Assembly: GCF_001049735.1 (NCBI RefSeq)
Contig: NZ_CVPC01000005.1
Coordinates: 372,001 to 436,000 of the forward strand
Direction: 5' to 3'
Origin: Nereida ignava
Lineage (GTDB): Bacteria > Pseudomonadota > Alphaproteobacteria > Rhodobacterales > Rhodobacteraceae
DNA: 64,000 nt
Below the pieces are notes generated by a model. The model ran no database searches, was not told the origin of the DNA, and was given only the letters and a program-made list of their open reading frames with translations. A program made the position numbers and the translations under genes. Below, piece after piece: positions 26,568 through 35,886 of the stretch (its first letter is position 1; every line of letters begins with the position of its first letter).

Positions 26568-27201
26568 CGAGCGGATCGCGAAGACGTGTGAGCAGTTTGG
26601 GCGCGATGTGGCCGATGTTCAGCTTATTGCGGTGTCAAAAGTTCAACCTAATGCCCGTGTCGCGGACGTGTTGGCCCAAGGACACCGTCTTTATGGTGAG
26701 AATAAAGTGCAGGAAGCAGTTGGCAAATGGCCCGACTTCCGTGATGAGTTTGCGGATGTAAACGTGCATCTGATTGGGCCGCTTCAGACCAACAAAGCCC
26801 GCCAAGCGATGGAGCTTTTTGATGCCATCCATTCAGTCGACCGTCCGAAGCTGGCTGGCACCCTTGCGCGGCTTGCGCAAGAAGTTGGGGCGTGTCCGGA
26901 CTTATTTGTACAGGTAAATACAGGCGAAGAGCCTCAAAAAGCGGGCGTATTGCCTTCGGATGCGGACGCGTTTGTCGCCGAGGCACGTGCACTTGATTTG
27001 CCAGTGAAAGGTTTGATGTGCATCCCGCCGGTAGATGAAGAACCGGCTTTGCACTTTGCGTTGCTGCGCAAGATCGCGGAACGCAACGGTTTGGCGGGGT
27101 TATCAATGGGGATGAGCAGTGATTTTGAGACCGCCATCCAACTTGGTGCCACTCATATTCGTGTAGGATCCGCCATTTTTGGCGAACGTGATTACAGCTA
27201 G
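26548..27201 (+). CDS. YggS-family pyridoxal phosphate homeostasis protein
   Basis: This PLP-binding protein maintains vitamin B6 balance and lacks known enzymatic activity. The 217-residue protein has the PLP lysine context LIAVSKVQPN, the YGENKVQEAVGKW motif, HLIGPLQTNKARQA, GLMCIPP, and the phosphate-binding LSMGMSSDFETAIQLGATHIRVGSAIFG. Length and motifs match the family (PROSC/YggS). It overlaps the sulfotransferase gene by 20 bases. Confidence 0.93.
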   Translation: MSLNGINERIAKTCEQFGRDVADVQLIAVSKVQPNARVADVLAQGHRLYGENKVQEAVGKWPDFRDEFADVNVHLIGPLQTNKARQAMELFDAIHSVDRPKLAGTLARLAQEVGACPDLFVQVNTGEEPQKAGVLPSDADAFVAEARALDLPVKGLMCIPPVDEEPALHFALLRKIAERNGLAGLSMGMSSDFETAIQLGATHIRVGSAIFGERDYS

Positions 27202-27211
27202 GGCAGCAGTG

Positions 27212-27733
27212 TTAATGAATGAGGGAGTTTGGCACGATAAGGCGCGTGCCAAATGTTATCCGTGCCGCGATCCGTTTCAGGTGATCTGGGCGAAACCCGA
27301 TGCAGCCTTCGGTGCCAAACACGGGGCGTCGCCAGCGATGTAGAAAAATCGCAGAGCCACGTTTGAATTCGGCGCGCGGCCAGTTCCAATCAGTTAATAT
27401 CACAATGTCGTAAAGTGGATCAGCCCGCCGCAGCACCTCGTGACTGTGCGGATAGGGCGCGCGAACCATCAGGTTGTAGTCTTCGTGGTGTGGATCATCA
27501 GACCACAAATCACCGGGTCTAATGGGCACGGCCCAATCAGCCGGTTTGGCAATCCGGTCGGGCCGGTAAAGCATCCCGACAATGCCGTGAATACCGACGG
27601 GTGTCGCACCATCGCCTTCACGTTTGTCAGATGAGATGCCGCCTTTTCCGATTGTGCACGGAAAGTACTGCCCCTGAAAACGCAAGCCGCGTTTTGTCAA
27701 AACCAGATCGTTTGGGGTGGTGTAGGGGGTCAC
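27212..27733 (-). CDS. YkuD-type L,D-transpeptidase family protein
   Basis: A 173-residue protein of the YkuD catalytic fold that could cross-link or modify peptidoglycan. The active-site region is IFLHRWRRPVFGTEGCIGF with the catalytic H and C. No signal peptide is apparent, which is common for this short subfamily. It overlaps ribA by 4 bases (27730-27733), following it on the minus strand, so it is likely translated from the same message. Confidence 0.82.
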   Translation of the reverse strand: MTPYTTPNDLVLTKRGLRFQGQYFPCTIGKGGISSDKREGDGATPVGIHGIVGMLYRPDRIAKPADWAVPIRPGDLWSDDPHHEDYNLMVRAPYPHSHEVLRRADPLYDIVILTDWNWPRAEFKRGSAIFLHRWRRPVFGTEGCIGFRPDHLKRIAARITFGTRLIVPNSLIH

Positions 27734-28797
27734 AGTAAATGGCCGGATTTAGCTGCTTTGGTTTTCAAATAGGCGCTGTTCACAGGGTTTTCGCCAACAA
27801 TAAGCGGCACGCGTTCGCTGACGGTGATCCCCATATCCTCCATGCGCGCGACCTTATTGGGGTTGTTCGTCAGCAGCTTAATGTTGCCAACACCCAGCTT
27901 GTTCAAAATTGAGGCGCCAATCCTAAAGTCGCGCTCATCATCCTCAAAGCCAATGCGGTGATTTGCTTCAACCGTGTCAAAGCCTTGGTCTTGCAGAAAA
28001 TAGGCCCGCATTTTGTTGGCCAGCCCGATGCCGCGGCCCTCTTGGTTGAGGTAAAGCAAAATGCCTGCCCCTTGCGCGCCCATTTGCGCCATCGCGCCGC
28101 GCAGTTGGGGGCCGCAATCACACTTGAGCGAGCCAAGCAAATCACCGGTGAAACACGCGGAATGAAGGCGCGTCAGGATGGGTTTATTGGGGTCTATTTT
28201 ACCAACTTCAATCGCGTAGTGTTCGGCTGATCCATCGTCGGGTCTAAAGACATGCACGCGTCCTTCGTTTGACACGGCCATTGGTAGGGCGGCGTGAACG
28301 ATGTCATTGTAATGGGCCGTGTCAGCCTGTGCCAACACTTCGGATGCGGTGAGAATGCTCAGCCCTTCGGCGGATTGCACGCGCACCATCACCGCAGCAG
28401 GCAGCAAATGGGCAGCCTTACAAAGCAAAATGGCGGCTCGGTGTGCCCGCGGGTCTCCGTCGCGCAAGGAACGAAATGGCCCCTTCATAGGTGTGCTTAG
28501 ATCTGTGGCTGGATCGGCGACGCCCCTTATCCAGCGAAGATTAGCATCACTTTGTATGGCAAGCCGTGCGACATCGCCAAAATAAGCCGCTGTTTTAAGC
28601 GTTTCTGCGCGCCGGTGCGTGATGATCAGCTCTGCACCACCAAGGTCCAATGCTTGGCTGAGTTGGTCCGGGCTGAGCGTTTCAGCGGCAAAGGCAACCC
28701 AAAGACCATCATCATCGCGAATGCCCACGCCAAGCCCGATGCGAAGGGCTGCGTGTGCTTGGGCTTTTGCTTGGGCTGGTGTGGGCTGAAAGGGCAT
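27730..28797 (-). CDS. ribA: GTP cyclohydrolase II
   Basis: RibA opens GTP as the first step of riboflavin synthesis. The C-terminal ~200 residues contain the zinc site in HSACFTGDLLGSLKCDCGPQL and the catalytic YLNQEGRGIGLANK region, then LLTNNPNKVARMEDMGI. The protein is 355 residues, longer than the ~200 of free-standing RibA. The first ~150 residues look like a divergent RibB (DHBP synthase)-like domain that has lost clear motifs. It is the first gene of a two-gene unit with the L,D-transpeptidase. Confidence 0.92.
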   Translation of the reverse strand: MPFQPTPAQAKAQAHAALRIGLGVGIRDDDGLWVAFAAETLSPDQLSQALDLGGAELIITHRRAETLKTAAYFGDVARLAIQSDANLRWIRGVADPATDLSTPMKGPFRSLRDGDPRAHRAAILLCKAAHLLPAAVMVRVQSAEGLSILTASEVLAQADTAHYNDIVHAALPMAVSNEGRVHVFRPDDGSAEHYAIEVGKIDPNKPILTRLHSACFTGDLLGSLKCDCGPQLRGAMAQMGAQGAGILLYLNQEGRGIGLANKMRAYFLQDQGFDTVEANHRIGFEDDERDFRIGASILNKLGVGNIKLLTNNPNKVARMEDMGITVSERVPLIVGENPVNSAYLKTKAAKSGHLL

Positions 28798-28946
28798 GGG
28801 CTCAAATGTTACAAGGTTACCAATGCTTGCCCTTTAAATTGAAACATTTGCAACCCTTTTGACACGAGCCTGTGAAACGGCGGGGTAAAACTTGCTCAAT
28901 TCTGCGTTTGTGCCCATTTGTAGATCAATAACTCACGGAGGCCATG

Positions 28947-29633
28947 ATGGCGCAATTGAAGAAAATTCTGCTTGTTGATGATGACGATGATCTGCGTGAC
29001 GCTCTGTCGGAGCAACTCATTATGACGGAAGATTTTGATGTTTTCGAAGCTGAAAACGGCCATAACGCGATGGAGCGTGCCAAAGAGCAGCTTTATGATT
29101 TGGTGATTTTGGACGTAGGCCTGCCTGATACTGACGGTCGCGAGCTGTGCCGTTTGATGCGAAAGCAAGGTGTGAAATGTCCGGTTCTGATGCTGACAGG
29201 TCACGATAGTGATGCGGACACCATTTTAGGGCTTGATGCCGGTGCAAATGATTATGTCACAAAGCCGTTCAAATTTCCGGTTCTATTGGCACGTATTCGC
29301 GCGCAGCTACGCACCCACGAGCAATCAGAAGACGCCGTTTTCAACCTTGGGCCATACACGTTCAAGCCTGCGCAAAAGATGCTTATTACTGAGGACGAAA
29401 AGAAAATTCGCCTGACGGAGAAAGAAACAAATATTTTGAAGTTTCTTCACCGCGCCCCCGAGGGTGTCGTTGCCCGTGATGTACTGCTTCACGAAGTTTG
29501 GGGTTATAATGCCGGTGTAACGACCCACACGCTTGAGACGCATATTTATCGTTTGCGCCAAAAAATTGAGCCTGATCCCGGCAACGCGCGTTTGCTTGTG
29601 ACGGAAAGTGGCGGCTACCGGCTTAACGGTTGA
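28947..29633 (+). CDS. cenR: OmpR-family response regulator, CenR-like
   Basis: A 228-residue two-component regulator. The receiver domain (1-120) has the acidic pocket DDDDD, phospho-Asp in LVILDVGLPD, Thr in MLTGH and Lys in YVTKPFKF. The winged-helix domain (130-228) includes IRLTEKETNILKFL and VTTHTLETHIYRLRQKIE. These stretches are what I remember of CenR, an envelope regulator conserved in alphaproteobacteria; the symbol is less certain than the family. CGGAGG precedes two ATGs, and 28947 is better spaced than 28944. No kinase gene is adjacent. Confidence 0.82.
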   Translation: MAQLKKILLVDDDDDLRDALSEQLIMTEDFDVFEAENGHNAMERAKEQLYDLVILDVGLPDTDGRELCRLMRKQGVKCPVLMLTGHDSDADTILGLDAGANDYVTKPFKFPVLLARIRAQLRTHEQSEDAVFNLGPYTFKPAQKMLITEDEKKIRLTEKETNILKFLHRAPEGVVARDVLLHEVWGYNAGVTTHTLETHIYRLRQKIEPDPGNARLLVTESGGYRLNG

Positions 29634-29722
29634 TCTGGATCAAAGACGTATGCCGCACGGTGTGGCATACATTATTTACCCTTTGATGTTGGGGATACAA
29701 CATTCTCTCCCTGTTGGACTTT

Positions 29723-29754
29723 GCCCTGATCAAATTGGTCAGGGCTTCTTTTTT
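29723..29754 (+). terminator. Rho-independent terminator of the response regulator gene
   Basis: GCCCTGA at 29723-29729 pairs with TCAGGGC at 29739-29745, followed by TTCTTTTTT. It lies between the convergent response regulator and the PPOX-type gene. Confidence 0.88.
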
Positions 29755-29773
29755 GCCTCGGGGACGTGGGCGC

Positions 29774-30370
29774 CTAGTAAAGCTCTGACTGATACATCTT
29801 CTCAATTGCTGCCTGATCTGTTGTATCGACGGGCAATTGGGCGTGATCACGGACCATTTCGTAAAGCGTCCCGACGGGTCGTTTGTCAGGCCATGTGTCA
29901 GGGTTCCATAGTCCCGCGCGCATCGGCGCTTTGCCGCAATGGGTAAAGATTTGTGTGGCAGTAACTTTGGTAACTGTTTTTGGGCTACGGCCATTGATCG
30001 CAAATCGGTCGCAAATTTCAGGATCAGCGGTGATTTCCGCAAGACCGTTCACCCGCAACGTCTCGGTCACTGTTGGGATCATGAACAACAGTGCCACCCG
30101 CGGATCGCCCGCAATGTTGAGAAGCCCGTCGATGCGGTTATTCCCAGGCCGATCAGGGATCAGCAGCGTTTTGTCGTCTTGCACATGCACAAAGCCTATC
30201 GGGTCACCTTTGGGAGATAAGTCCAGCCCATTTGCCCCGCTGGTCGCCATGATCACAAACGGCGAGGCGGCTATGATTGCACGACAATGATGGTCGAAAA
30301 TTGTGATCTCTTTTTGGGCGGCCCGTTCACTAGGGTAACCATACAGATCTCGTAACTCTTGGGGTGTCAT
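29774..30370 (-). CDS. Pyridoxamine 5'-phosphate oxidase-family FMN protein
   Basis: A 198-residue split-barrel flavoprotein of the PPOX class, resembling the MSMEG_1061 subgroup. Visible features are FVIMATSGANGLDLSPKGDPIGFVHVQDD, which shapes the FMN pocket, and PDRPGNNRIDGLLNI with R-x-D after it. The C-terminus contains HCGKAPMRAGLWNPDTW. The substrate is unknown; a true PNPOx role is unlikely for this subgroup. Confidence 0.82.
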   Translation of the reverse strand: MTPQELRDLYGYPSERAAQKEITIFDHHCRAIIAASPFVIMATSGANGLDLSPKGDPIGFVHVQDDKTLLIPDRPGNNRIDGLLNIAGDPRVALLFMIPTVTETLRVNGLAEITADPEICDRFAINGRSPKTVTKVTATQIFTHCGKAPMRAGLWNPDTWPDKRPVGTLYEMVRDHAQLPVDTTDQAAIEKMYQSELY

Positions 30371-30484
30371 CGCGTGCTCCTATTGGGTGGGCGCAGCTTT
30401 GCATAGTGTAGGTAGGCGCTGCAACACTGGCCTTTCAAAGCGGGCTAAGTTACGACTTGGGCAAGTTACATCAGGAGCACCACC

Positions 30485-31273
30485 ATGTCGTTTACTCTCG
30501 CCACTTGGAACATTAATTCAGTGCGCCTGCGCGAGGATTTGGTGCTTAAATTGCTCTCTGAGCAAGCGCCGGATGTGCTGTGTTTGCAGGAGTGTAAGTC
30601 TCCCGTTGAGAAAATTCCCACGGCTGGTTTTGAAGCACTTGGCTACACGCACATGGTTGCTCGCGGGCAGAAGGGTTACAACGGTGTTGCGATCCTTTCC
30701 AAGATCCCAATGGTCGAGGCCGGCGCAGAAGATTTTGCAAGTCTTGGCCATGCGCGCCACATCGCGGGCCGGCTTGAGAATGGTGTGACAATCCACAACC
30801 ACTACGTGCCTGCGGGTGGTGACATCGCGGACCGCGATGTGAATGAAAAGTTTGGCCAAAAGTTGGACTACCTGACAGATATGCGTGACGCGTTCAGGAC
30901 GTCAGCACCGAAGCGGGCTATTCTGGTTGGTGATCTTAATATTGCCCCACGTGAGGACGATGTTTGGGACCATAAAAAGCTGCTTAAAGTCGTCAGCCAC
31001 ACGCCGATCGAAGTAGAGCATTTCAATGATGTGATGACGGCAGGTGACTGGCATGATGTGACGCGCGCGGATATTCCCGCAGGCCGGCTTTATAGCTGGT
31101 GGTCGTATCGCGCCAAAGATTGGGACGCGGCGGATAAAGGACGCCGCTTGGACCACATTTGGGCCACTGGTGACATCAAAGACGCAGCACATAGCAGTCG
31201 CGTGTTGCGTGATGCACGTGGCTGGGAAAAGCCATCAGATCATGCTCCGGTTTTTGCGACCTTTGATCTTTGA
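30485..31273 (+). CDS. xthA: Exodeoxyribonuclease III
   Basis: This base-excision-repair AP endonuclease and 3' exonuclease has 262 residues. Catalytic motifs are ATWNINSVR at the N-terminus, VLCLQECKSP, VGDLNIAPREDDVWD and the C-terminal RLDHIWAT and SDHAPVFATF. ATG 30485 follows a CAGGAG ribosome binding site. It leads a run of plus-strand genes. Confidence 0.95.
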   Translation: MSFTLATWNINSVRLREDLVLKLLSEQAPDVLCLQECKSPVEKIPTAGFEALGYTHMVARGQKGYNGVAILSKIPMVEAGAEDFASLGHARHIAGRLENGVTIHNHYVPAGGDIADRDVNEKFGQKLDYLTDMRDAFRTSAPKRAILVGDLNIAPREDDVWDHKKLLKVVSHTPIEVEHFNDVMTAGDWHDVTRADIPAGRLYSWWSYRAKDWDAADKGRRLDHIWATGDIKDAAHSSRVLRDARGWEKPSDHAPVFATFDL

Positions 31274-31328
31274 CATTTCGACCCACGCTACACATATGAC
31301 CTGCAACTGATATTTAAGGGATAAAGCA

Positions 31329-32243
31329 ATGTTGGAACTTGGTGCCTCGCAGAACGAGCAAGCAGATGGTCTGATTAAAGACGGCTCAGAAGCGACCTTT
31401 ATGCAGGACGTCGTTGAGATGTCTCAAAAGGTGCCGGTCATCGTTGACTTTTGGGCACCTTGGTGCGGCCCTTGCAAAACACTTGGCCCTGCACTTGAGG
31501 CGGCGGTAACAGCCGCAAAAGGTGCCGTTCGCATGGTGAAGCTGGACGTAGATCAAAACCAAGCGATTGCGGGACAATTGCAAATCCAATCCATCCCGAC
31601 AGTCTATGCGTTTTGGCAAGGCCAGCCAGTGGACGGCTTTCAAGGCGCTGTTGCAGGTTCCGAGATTGAGGCGTTTGTCACACGTGTTGCCGCAATGGGT
31701 CCTGGTGGTGAGGATGACGGCCTCGCAGCTGCTGTTGAGGCGGCTGAGGAAATGCTGACTGCCGGTGATGCGTCAGATGCGGCTCAGACTTTTGCAGCCA
31801 TCCTGGAAGAAGAGCCCACCAATGCAGCGGCTTACGGCGGTTTGGTTCGTGCACATCTTGCGCTTGATGAAGTTGAGCAAGCTGAAGCAGTTCTGAACGG
31901 CGCACCTGCCGAGATATCTGCGTCAGCCGAACTTGAGGCAGCACACGCGCAACTTGAGTTGGCAAAGCAAGCCGCCAGTGCAGGTCCGCTTGATGAGTTG
32001 CGCGCAGCGGTGAACGCTGATGAAAACAACCACCAAGCCCGCTTTGATCTGGCCACCGCCATGCACGCAGCGGGTGATCTAGAGGGTGCCGTGGATCAGT
32101 TGCTTGATCTATTCGGGCGTGATCGTGAATGGAACGACGGCGCTGCAAAAGCACAGCTATTTACCATCTTTGATGCGCTTGAAGCAAAAGACCCTATCGC
32201 GTTGAACGGTCGCCGCCGCCTGTCGTCGATGATCTTTGTCTAA
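31329..32243 (+). CDS. Thioredoxin-TPR co-chaperone (CnoX/YbbN-like)
   Basis: A 304-residue protein with an N-terminal thioredoxin domain and C-terminal helical repeats. The redox motif is WAPWCGPCKTL near residues 42-52, so the CxxC is intact, unlike E. coli YbbN. The repeats include EEEPTNAAAYGGLVRAHLAL and the final FGRDREWNDGAAKAQLFTIFDALE, which are typical of the family. It probably protects unfolded proteins during oxidative stress. It lies between xthA and the Lon-N gene on the same strand. Confidence 0.9.
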   Translation: MLELGASQNEQADGLIKDGSEATFMQDVVEMSQKVPVIVDFWAPWCGPCKTLGPALEAAVTAAKGAVRMVKLDVDQNQAIAGQLQIQSIPTVYAFWQGQPVDGFQGAVAGSEIEAFVTRVAAMGPGGEDDGLAAAVEAAEEMLTAGDASDAAQTFAAILEEEPTNAAAYGGLVRAHLALDEVEQAEAVLNGAPAEISASAELEAAHAQLELAKQAASAGPLDELRAAVNADENNHQARFDLATAMHAAGDLEGAVDQLLDLFGRDREWNDGAAKAQLFTIFDALEAKDPIALNGRRRLSSMIFV

Positions 32244-32306
32244 CTAATTCACGCGGGGCACATTTGTCGCGTTGCCCTGCGTCTTTGCAAAGCTATCTAC
32301 TTGAAT

Positions 32307-32945
32307 ATGATGAAAACAGCTGACCTGCCAAATCGCGTTCCCGTATTCCCGTTGCCCGGTGCTTTGCTTTTGCCGCGTGCACGCTTGCCCCTTCATATTT
32401 TTGAGCCACGCTATCTTCAGATGATCGAAGATGCCCTCAAAACTTCTCACCGCTTGATCGGCATGGTGCAGCCCTATGAGGCACGCGGCGAAAACGGTCT
32501 GCACGCTATTGGATGCGCGGGCCGGATCACTGCATTTTCCGAGACAGAAGACGGCCGCTATATGGTGACCCTTGCTGGTGTTTCGCGGTTTCGCGTATCG
32601 GCAGAAGTCGCAGGGTTTTCGCCCTACCGTCAATGCGACGTCTCTTGGAGCGGTTTTGAGCGTGACTTGGGCGCCACTGAGCGGGATCCTGAATTTGACC
32701 GTCCCAAGTTTATGGCGTCGCTTGAAAAGTTTTTTGACGCTTATGATTTGAAGACTGATTGGGATGGCTTGGAGGAAGCGGACGAGGAGTTGCTGATCAA
32801 CTCGCTTTCTATGCTTTGCCCCTTTGAGCCAGAAGACAAACAGGCGCTGCTTGAGGCGCCATCTCTGACGACACGCCGCGAAACTATTGTGACGCTGATC
32901 GAGTTCGCGTTAAGAGGGGGCCAGTCAGAGGAGATGATGCAATGA
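32307..32945 (+). CDS. Lon N-terminal domain (LON substrate-binding) protein
   Basis: A 212-residue protein consisting only of the Lon N-terminal substrate-binding domain, with no ATPase or protease part. It starts [25 protein letters not shown], the hallmark of this family. Function is not established. The start is uncertain: ATG 32307 and 32310 and a TTG at 32301 are in frame and none has a good ribosome binding site. The Trm112 gene overlaps its end by ATGA. Confidence 0.85.
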   Translation: MMKTADLPNRVPVFPLPGALLLPRARLPLHIFEPRYLQMIEDALKTSHRLIGMVQPYEARGENGLHAIGCAGRITAFSETEDGRYMVTLAGVSRFRVSAEVAGFSPYRQCDVSWSGFERDLGATERDPEFDRPKFMASLEKFFDAYDLKTDWDGLEEADEELLINSLSMLCPFEPEDKQALLEAPSLTTRRETIVTLIEFALRGGQSEEMMQ

Positions 32946-33139
32946 GCCAAGAGGTATCTGGTAAGACCGCTACCAAGTTTGATCCACGTATGCTTGAAGC
33001 CTTGGTCTGCCCGCGCACGCAAGGCACATTGGATTACGATGCTGACGCCCAAGAGCTTATCAGTAAGTCAGCTAAACTGGCCTTTCCGATCCGTGAAGGT
33101 ATCCCAATCTTGTTGGTAGACGAAGCGCGTAGCCTTTAG
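32942..33139 (+). CDS. Trm112 family protein
   Basis: A 65-residue protein of the Trm112/YcaR family, small zinc-ribbon-like activators of methyltransferases. The sequence [16 protein letters not shown] and the ending [16 protein letters not shown] match. Bacterial members often lack one cysteine pair, as here. Its ATG overlaps the stop of the Lon-N gene (ATGA), and this pair is a recurrent arrangement in the group. Confidence 0.9.
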   Translation: MSQEVSGKTATKFDPRMLEALVCPRTQGTLDYDADAQELISKSAKLAFPIREGIPILLVDEARSL

Positions 33140-34359
33140 ACGCTTTGTCCTTTCATGAGTTTGGGCAAATCGCCGGTCAACCCTGCGGCTTCGCGAATAA
33201 AGCCTCTGCGCAGGGCAGGAACTGCGTTTACGATCCCCATCCCTACGTCACGCAAGCCTCGCAAAAAGCCGTTATCATTTGAAAATAGCGCGTTGAAGCT
33301 GTCGGTTGAGGCAGCAAGAGCCGCAACATCAAAACGACGCCACTGCGCATAGCGTGCTAATACCAAATCGGACCCGATGTCTTCGCCCCTGCGTTTTGCC
33401 AGTGCGAGAACCTCAACAAGACTTGCTACATCTTTTAGGCCCGCGTTCAGCCCCTGTCCCGCAATGGGGTGCACGCCGTGTGCTGCGTCACCCACCAACG
33501 CGATGCGCTGTGATGTGAGGGCGTTGGCCAAGGTCAGTGACAGGGGATAGTGATAGCGTGCGCCCGCAAGTTCAATATTTCCCAGAAAGTCTCCAAAGCG
33601 GGGCTTGAGGTGCTCAATAAAGTCATTGTCGCTCATTTTGCTGACGCGGGTCGCTGTTTCATGCGTTTCTGACCAAACAATAGAGCTTCGGTTCCCACTA
33701 AGGGGCAAAATCGCCAAAGGACCCGCGGGCATGAAAAACTGGTGAGCAATTCCGCCGTGCGGTTTCTCATGTGCAATCGCGCAGACCATCGCAGTCTGTC
33801 CGTAGTCGCGACCGTTGCGCATAATACCGGCGCGCATGGCGGTGCCTGATGTGCGCCCGTCGCATCCGACTAATACGCGCCCCGTATGCATGGTTCCATC
33901 CGCAAGGGTAACAGAAGCGCCAGCCGCGTCGGTGTGCTGCGCGACTACTCGGGCATTCGGCAGATGGACGATCTCAGCATTCTGAACAGCGTTCAAAAAC
34001 GCACGTCGCAAATGCCGATCTTCGACCATAAACCCCATTGGGCCTTCTTCGATTTCAGCATGATCGAAATGCATGAAAAACGGTGATGGACCTTCGCCAA
34101 CGCGCCCATCGGTTACTTTGATTTCAAGCATCGGCTGTGCGTCGTCTTCAAGATCATCCCAAAGACCAATCCCGTTCAACAACCGCTGCGAAGCCAGTGC
34201 GATCGCATATGAGCGACCGTTGAAATTGGACAGCGTCTGCGTCGCGACATCTTCGGCATCAATTAACGTGACGCTCAGCCCTGCGCCTGCGGCTGCCAAA
34301 GCAAGTGCGCATCCGTTCAGGCTGCCGCCGACAATGATCAAATCTGTACTCTTATCCAT
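33136..34359 (-). CDS. FAD-dependent ubiquinone biosynthesis hydroxylase (UbiH/UbiF/COQ6 family)
   Basis: A 407-residue flavin monooxygenase that most likely hydroxylates the ubiquinone ring. The N-terminal FAD-binding loop is [20 protein letters not shown], the middle DG motif is [13 protein letters not shown] and the C-terminal motif is [19 protein letters not shown]. Which ring position it modifies cannot be told. Start ATG 34359 begins directly before the FAD motif; an upstream ATG at 34497 adds 46 unlikely residues. It overlaps the Trm112 gene end by 4 bases and is divergent from the amidase. Confidence 0.9.
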   Translation of the reverse strand: MDKSTDLIIVGGSLNGCALALAAAGAGLSVTLIDAEDVATQTLSNFNGRSYAIALASQRLLNGIGLWDDLEDDAQPMLEIKVTDGRVGEGPSPFFMHFDHAEIEEGPMGFMVEDRHLRRAFLNAVQNAEIVHLPNARVVAQHTDAAGASVTLADGTMHTGRVLVGCDGRTSGTAMRAGIMRNGRDYGQTAMVCAIAHEKPHGGIAHQFFMPAGPLAILPLSGNRSSIVWSETHETATRVSKMSDNDFIEHLKPRFGDFLGNIELAGARYHYPLSLTLANALTSQRIALVGDAAHGVHPIAGQGLNAGLKDVASLVEVLALAKRRGEDIGSDLVLARYAQWRRFDVAALAASTDSFNALFSNDNGFLRGLRDVGMGIVNAVPALRRGFIREAAGLTGDLPKLMKGQSV

Positions 34360-34450
34360 GTTGCTGAATATGGGCGTTGGGGCGGGATTGTCCATGCTGG
34401 ATGCAGCGGATAGGTTTCGCCTGAGACAATTTATCTTGGGGTATTCCGGC

Positions 34451-35776
34451 ATGCATAAATGGCAAACAATGACGGCTCTTGATCTTGGGCGTGGCATTGG
34501 CGCAGGGGATATTGATCCTGTTGAGTTGTGCGATGTTTTTCTGGATGCGATTGCGGCCCACCCCTTTACGGATAAAATTTACGCTCGCGTTACCGCTGAC
34601 CGCGCCCGGGCTGAGGCGCTTGCGGCACGGACTCGGCAACAAAACGGGGGCCGACTGTGCCCGCTTGATGGCGTTCCGATTTCTTGGAAGGACCTGTTTG
34701 ATACGGCGGGTACTGTCACGGAGGCAGGGTCAAAGCTGCTTGCAGGGCGAACCCCCGATGCAGACGCTCTTGTTTTGCAACGTGCAACACAAATGGGTCT
34801 GGTCTGTCTTGGAAAAACACATATGTCCGAGTTGGCGTTTTCTGGGCTTGGGTATAATCCCGTCACAGAGACTAGCCCATGTGTGAACGACCATGATGCA
34901 GTTGCCGGCGGGTCATCATCTGGCGCTGCTGCATCTGTTGCGTTTGGTTTGGCCGCTGCCGCGATAGGTTCTGACACAGGTGGGTCCGTCAGAATTCCCG
35001 CCGTTTGGAATGACCTTGTAGGGCTGAAGACAACCCATGGAGCGATCGCAACGAAAGGTGTGGTGCCGCTTTGCCAGCGTTTTGACACCGTTGGACCGCT
35101 GTGTCGTAGTGTTGAAGATGCCGCGGCACTGTTTGATGTGTTGGGTGGTGGCAGTGTTGATCTGGCCCATGCGTCTCTTGAAGGGGTGCGGTTTGGGGCA
35201 TTGCAAACAGTGGTGCTTGAAGGTTTGGAAGATGCGCCGCGCGCTGCTTACGAGGACGCAATCGAAGCCATTGAACAGGCAGGTGCTGTTGTTGAACCGT
35301 TCGAATTTGAGGTCTTGAATGATGCCTTCGCGGTTGCGGGGCCGCTATTTACTGCCGAAGCATATGGCACATGGGGCGAGGTTATTGAGGCGTCGCCAGA
35401 CACGATGTTTGATCAGGTTCGCGAGCGATTTAGAGCCGGCAAAAACGTAGCCGCATCTGATTTCGTGGCGGGTTGGCAAAAGTTGGATCAGATCCGGCAC
35501 GACTATGCCCATCAAGCCGCGCGATTTGACGGGGTGCTGTTGCCGACTGCGCCAATCATGCCGCCAAACTTGGCGAGATTGATCGCAGAGCCAGACTATT
35601 TTATTGAGGTGAATTTGATGGCGCTTCGCAATACGCGCGTGGCCAATCTTCTTGGATTGTGCTCGGTCACGGTGCCTGCAGGCCGCAAATCGAGGGGCCT
35701 CATGATTAATTGTTTGCCGATGCAAGACGCCAAAACACTGCGATTAGCTGCTGCAATAAGCGCAATAGGGGCCTAA
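34451..35776 (+). CDS. Amidase (amidase signature family)
   Basis: A 441-residue amidohydrolase with the Ser-cisSer-Lys triad. The lysine is in VPISWKDLFD, the serines in AGGSSSGAAASVA and GSDTGGSVRIPA. The substrate is unknown; similar proteins are annotated as GatA-like, but no gatB or gatC is nearby, so a tRNA role is unlikely. ATG 34451 is preferred as relatives begin with a similar W-x-TM-x-ADLGRGI pattern; ATG 34469 is an alternative. Confidence 0.9.
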   Translation: MHKWQTMTALDLGRGIGAGDIDPVELCDVFLDAIAAHPFTDKIYARVTADRARAEALAARTRQQNGGRLCPLDGVPISWKDLFDTAGTVTEAGSKLLAGRTPDADALVLQRATQMGLVCLGKTHMSELAFSGLGYNPVTETSPCVNDHDAVAGGSSSGAAASVAFGLAAAAIGSDTGGSVRIPAVWNDLVGLKTTHGAIATKGVVPLCQRFDTVGPLCRSVEDAAALFDVLGGGSVDLAHASLEGVRFGALQTVVLEGLEDAPRAAYEDAIEAIEQAGAVVEPFEFEVLNDAFAVAGPLFTAEAYGTWGEVIEASPDTMFDQVRERFRAGKNVAASDFVAGWQKLDQIRHDYAHQAARFDGVLLPTAPIMPPNLARLIAEPDYFIEVNLMALRNTRVANLLGLCSVTVPAGRKSRGLMINCLPMQDAKTLRLAAAISAIGA

Positions 35777-35886
35777 AAGTCACATAACCGCCCAATACTG
35801 TTGGCTTTTTCTGGACGCAGCGCCCCTGATTTGGTTTAATAGTGGGATAACGGGGCGATAATGATCCCGAACATGAGGCAGTATTG

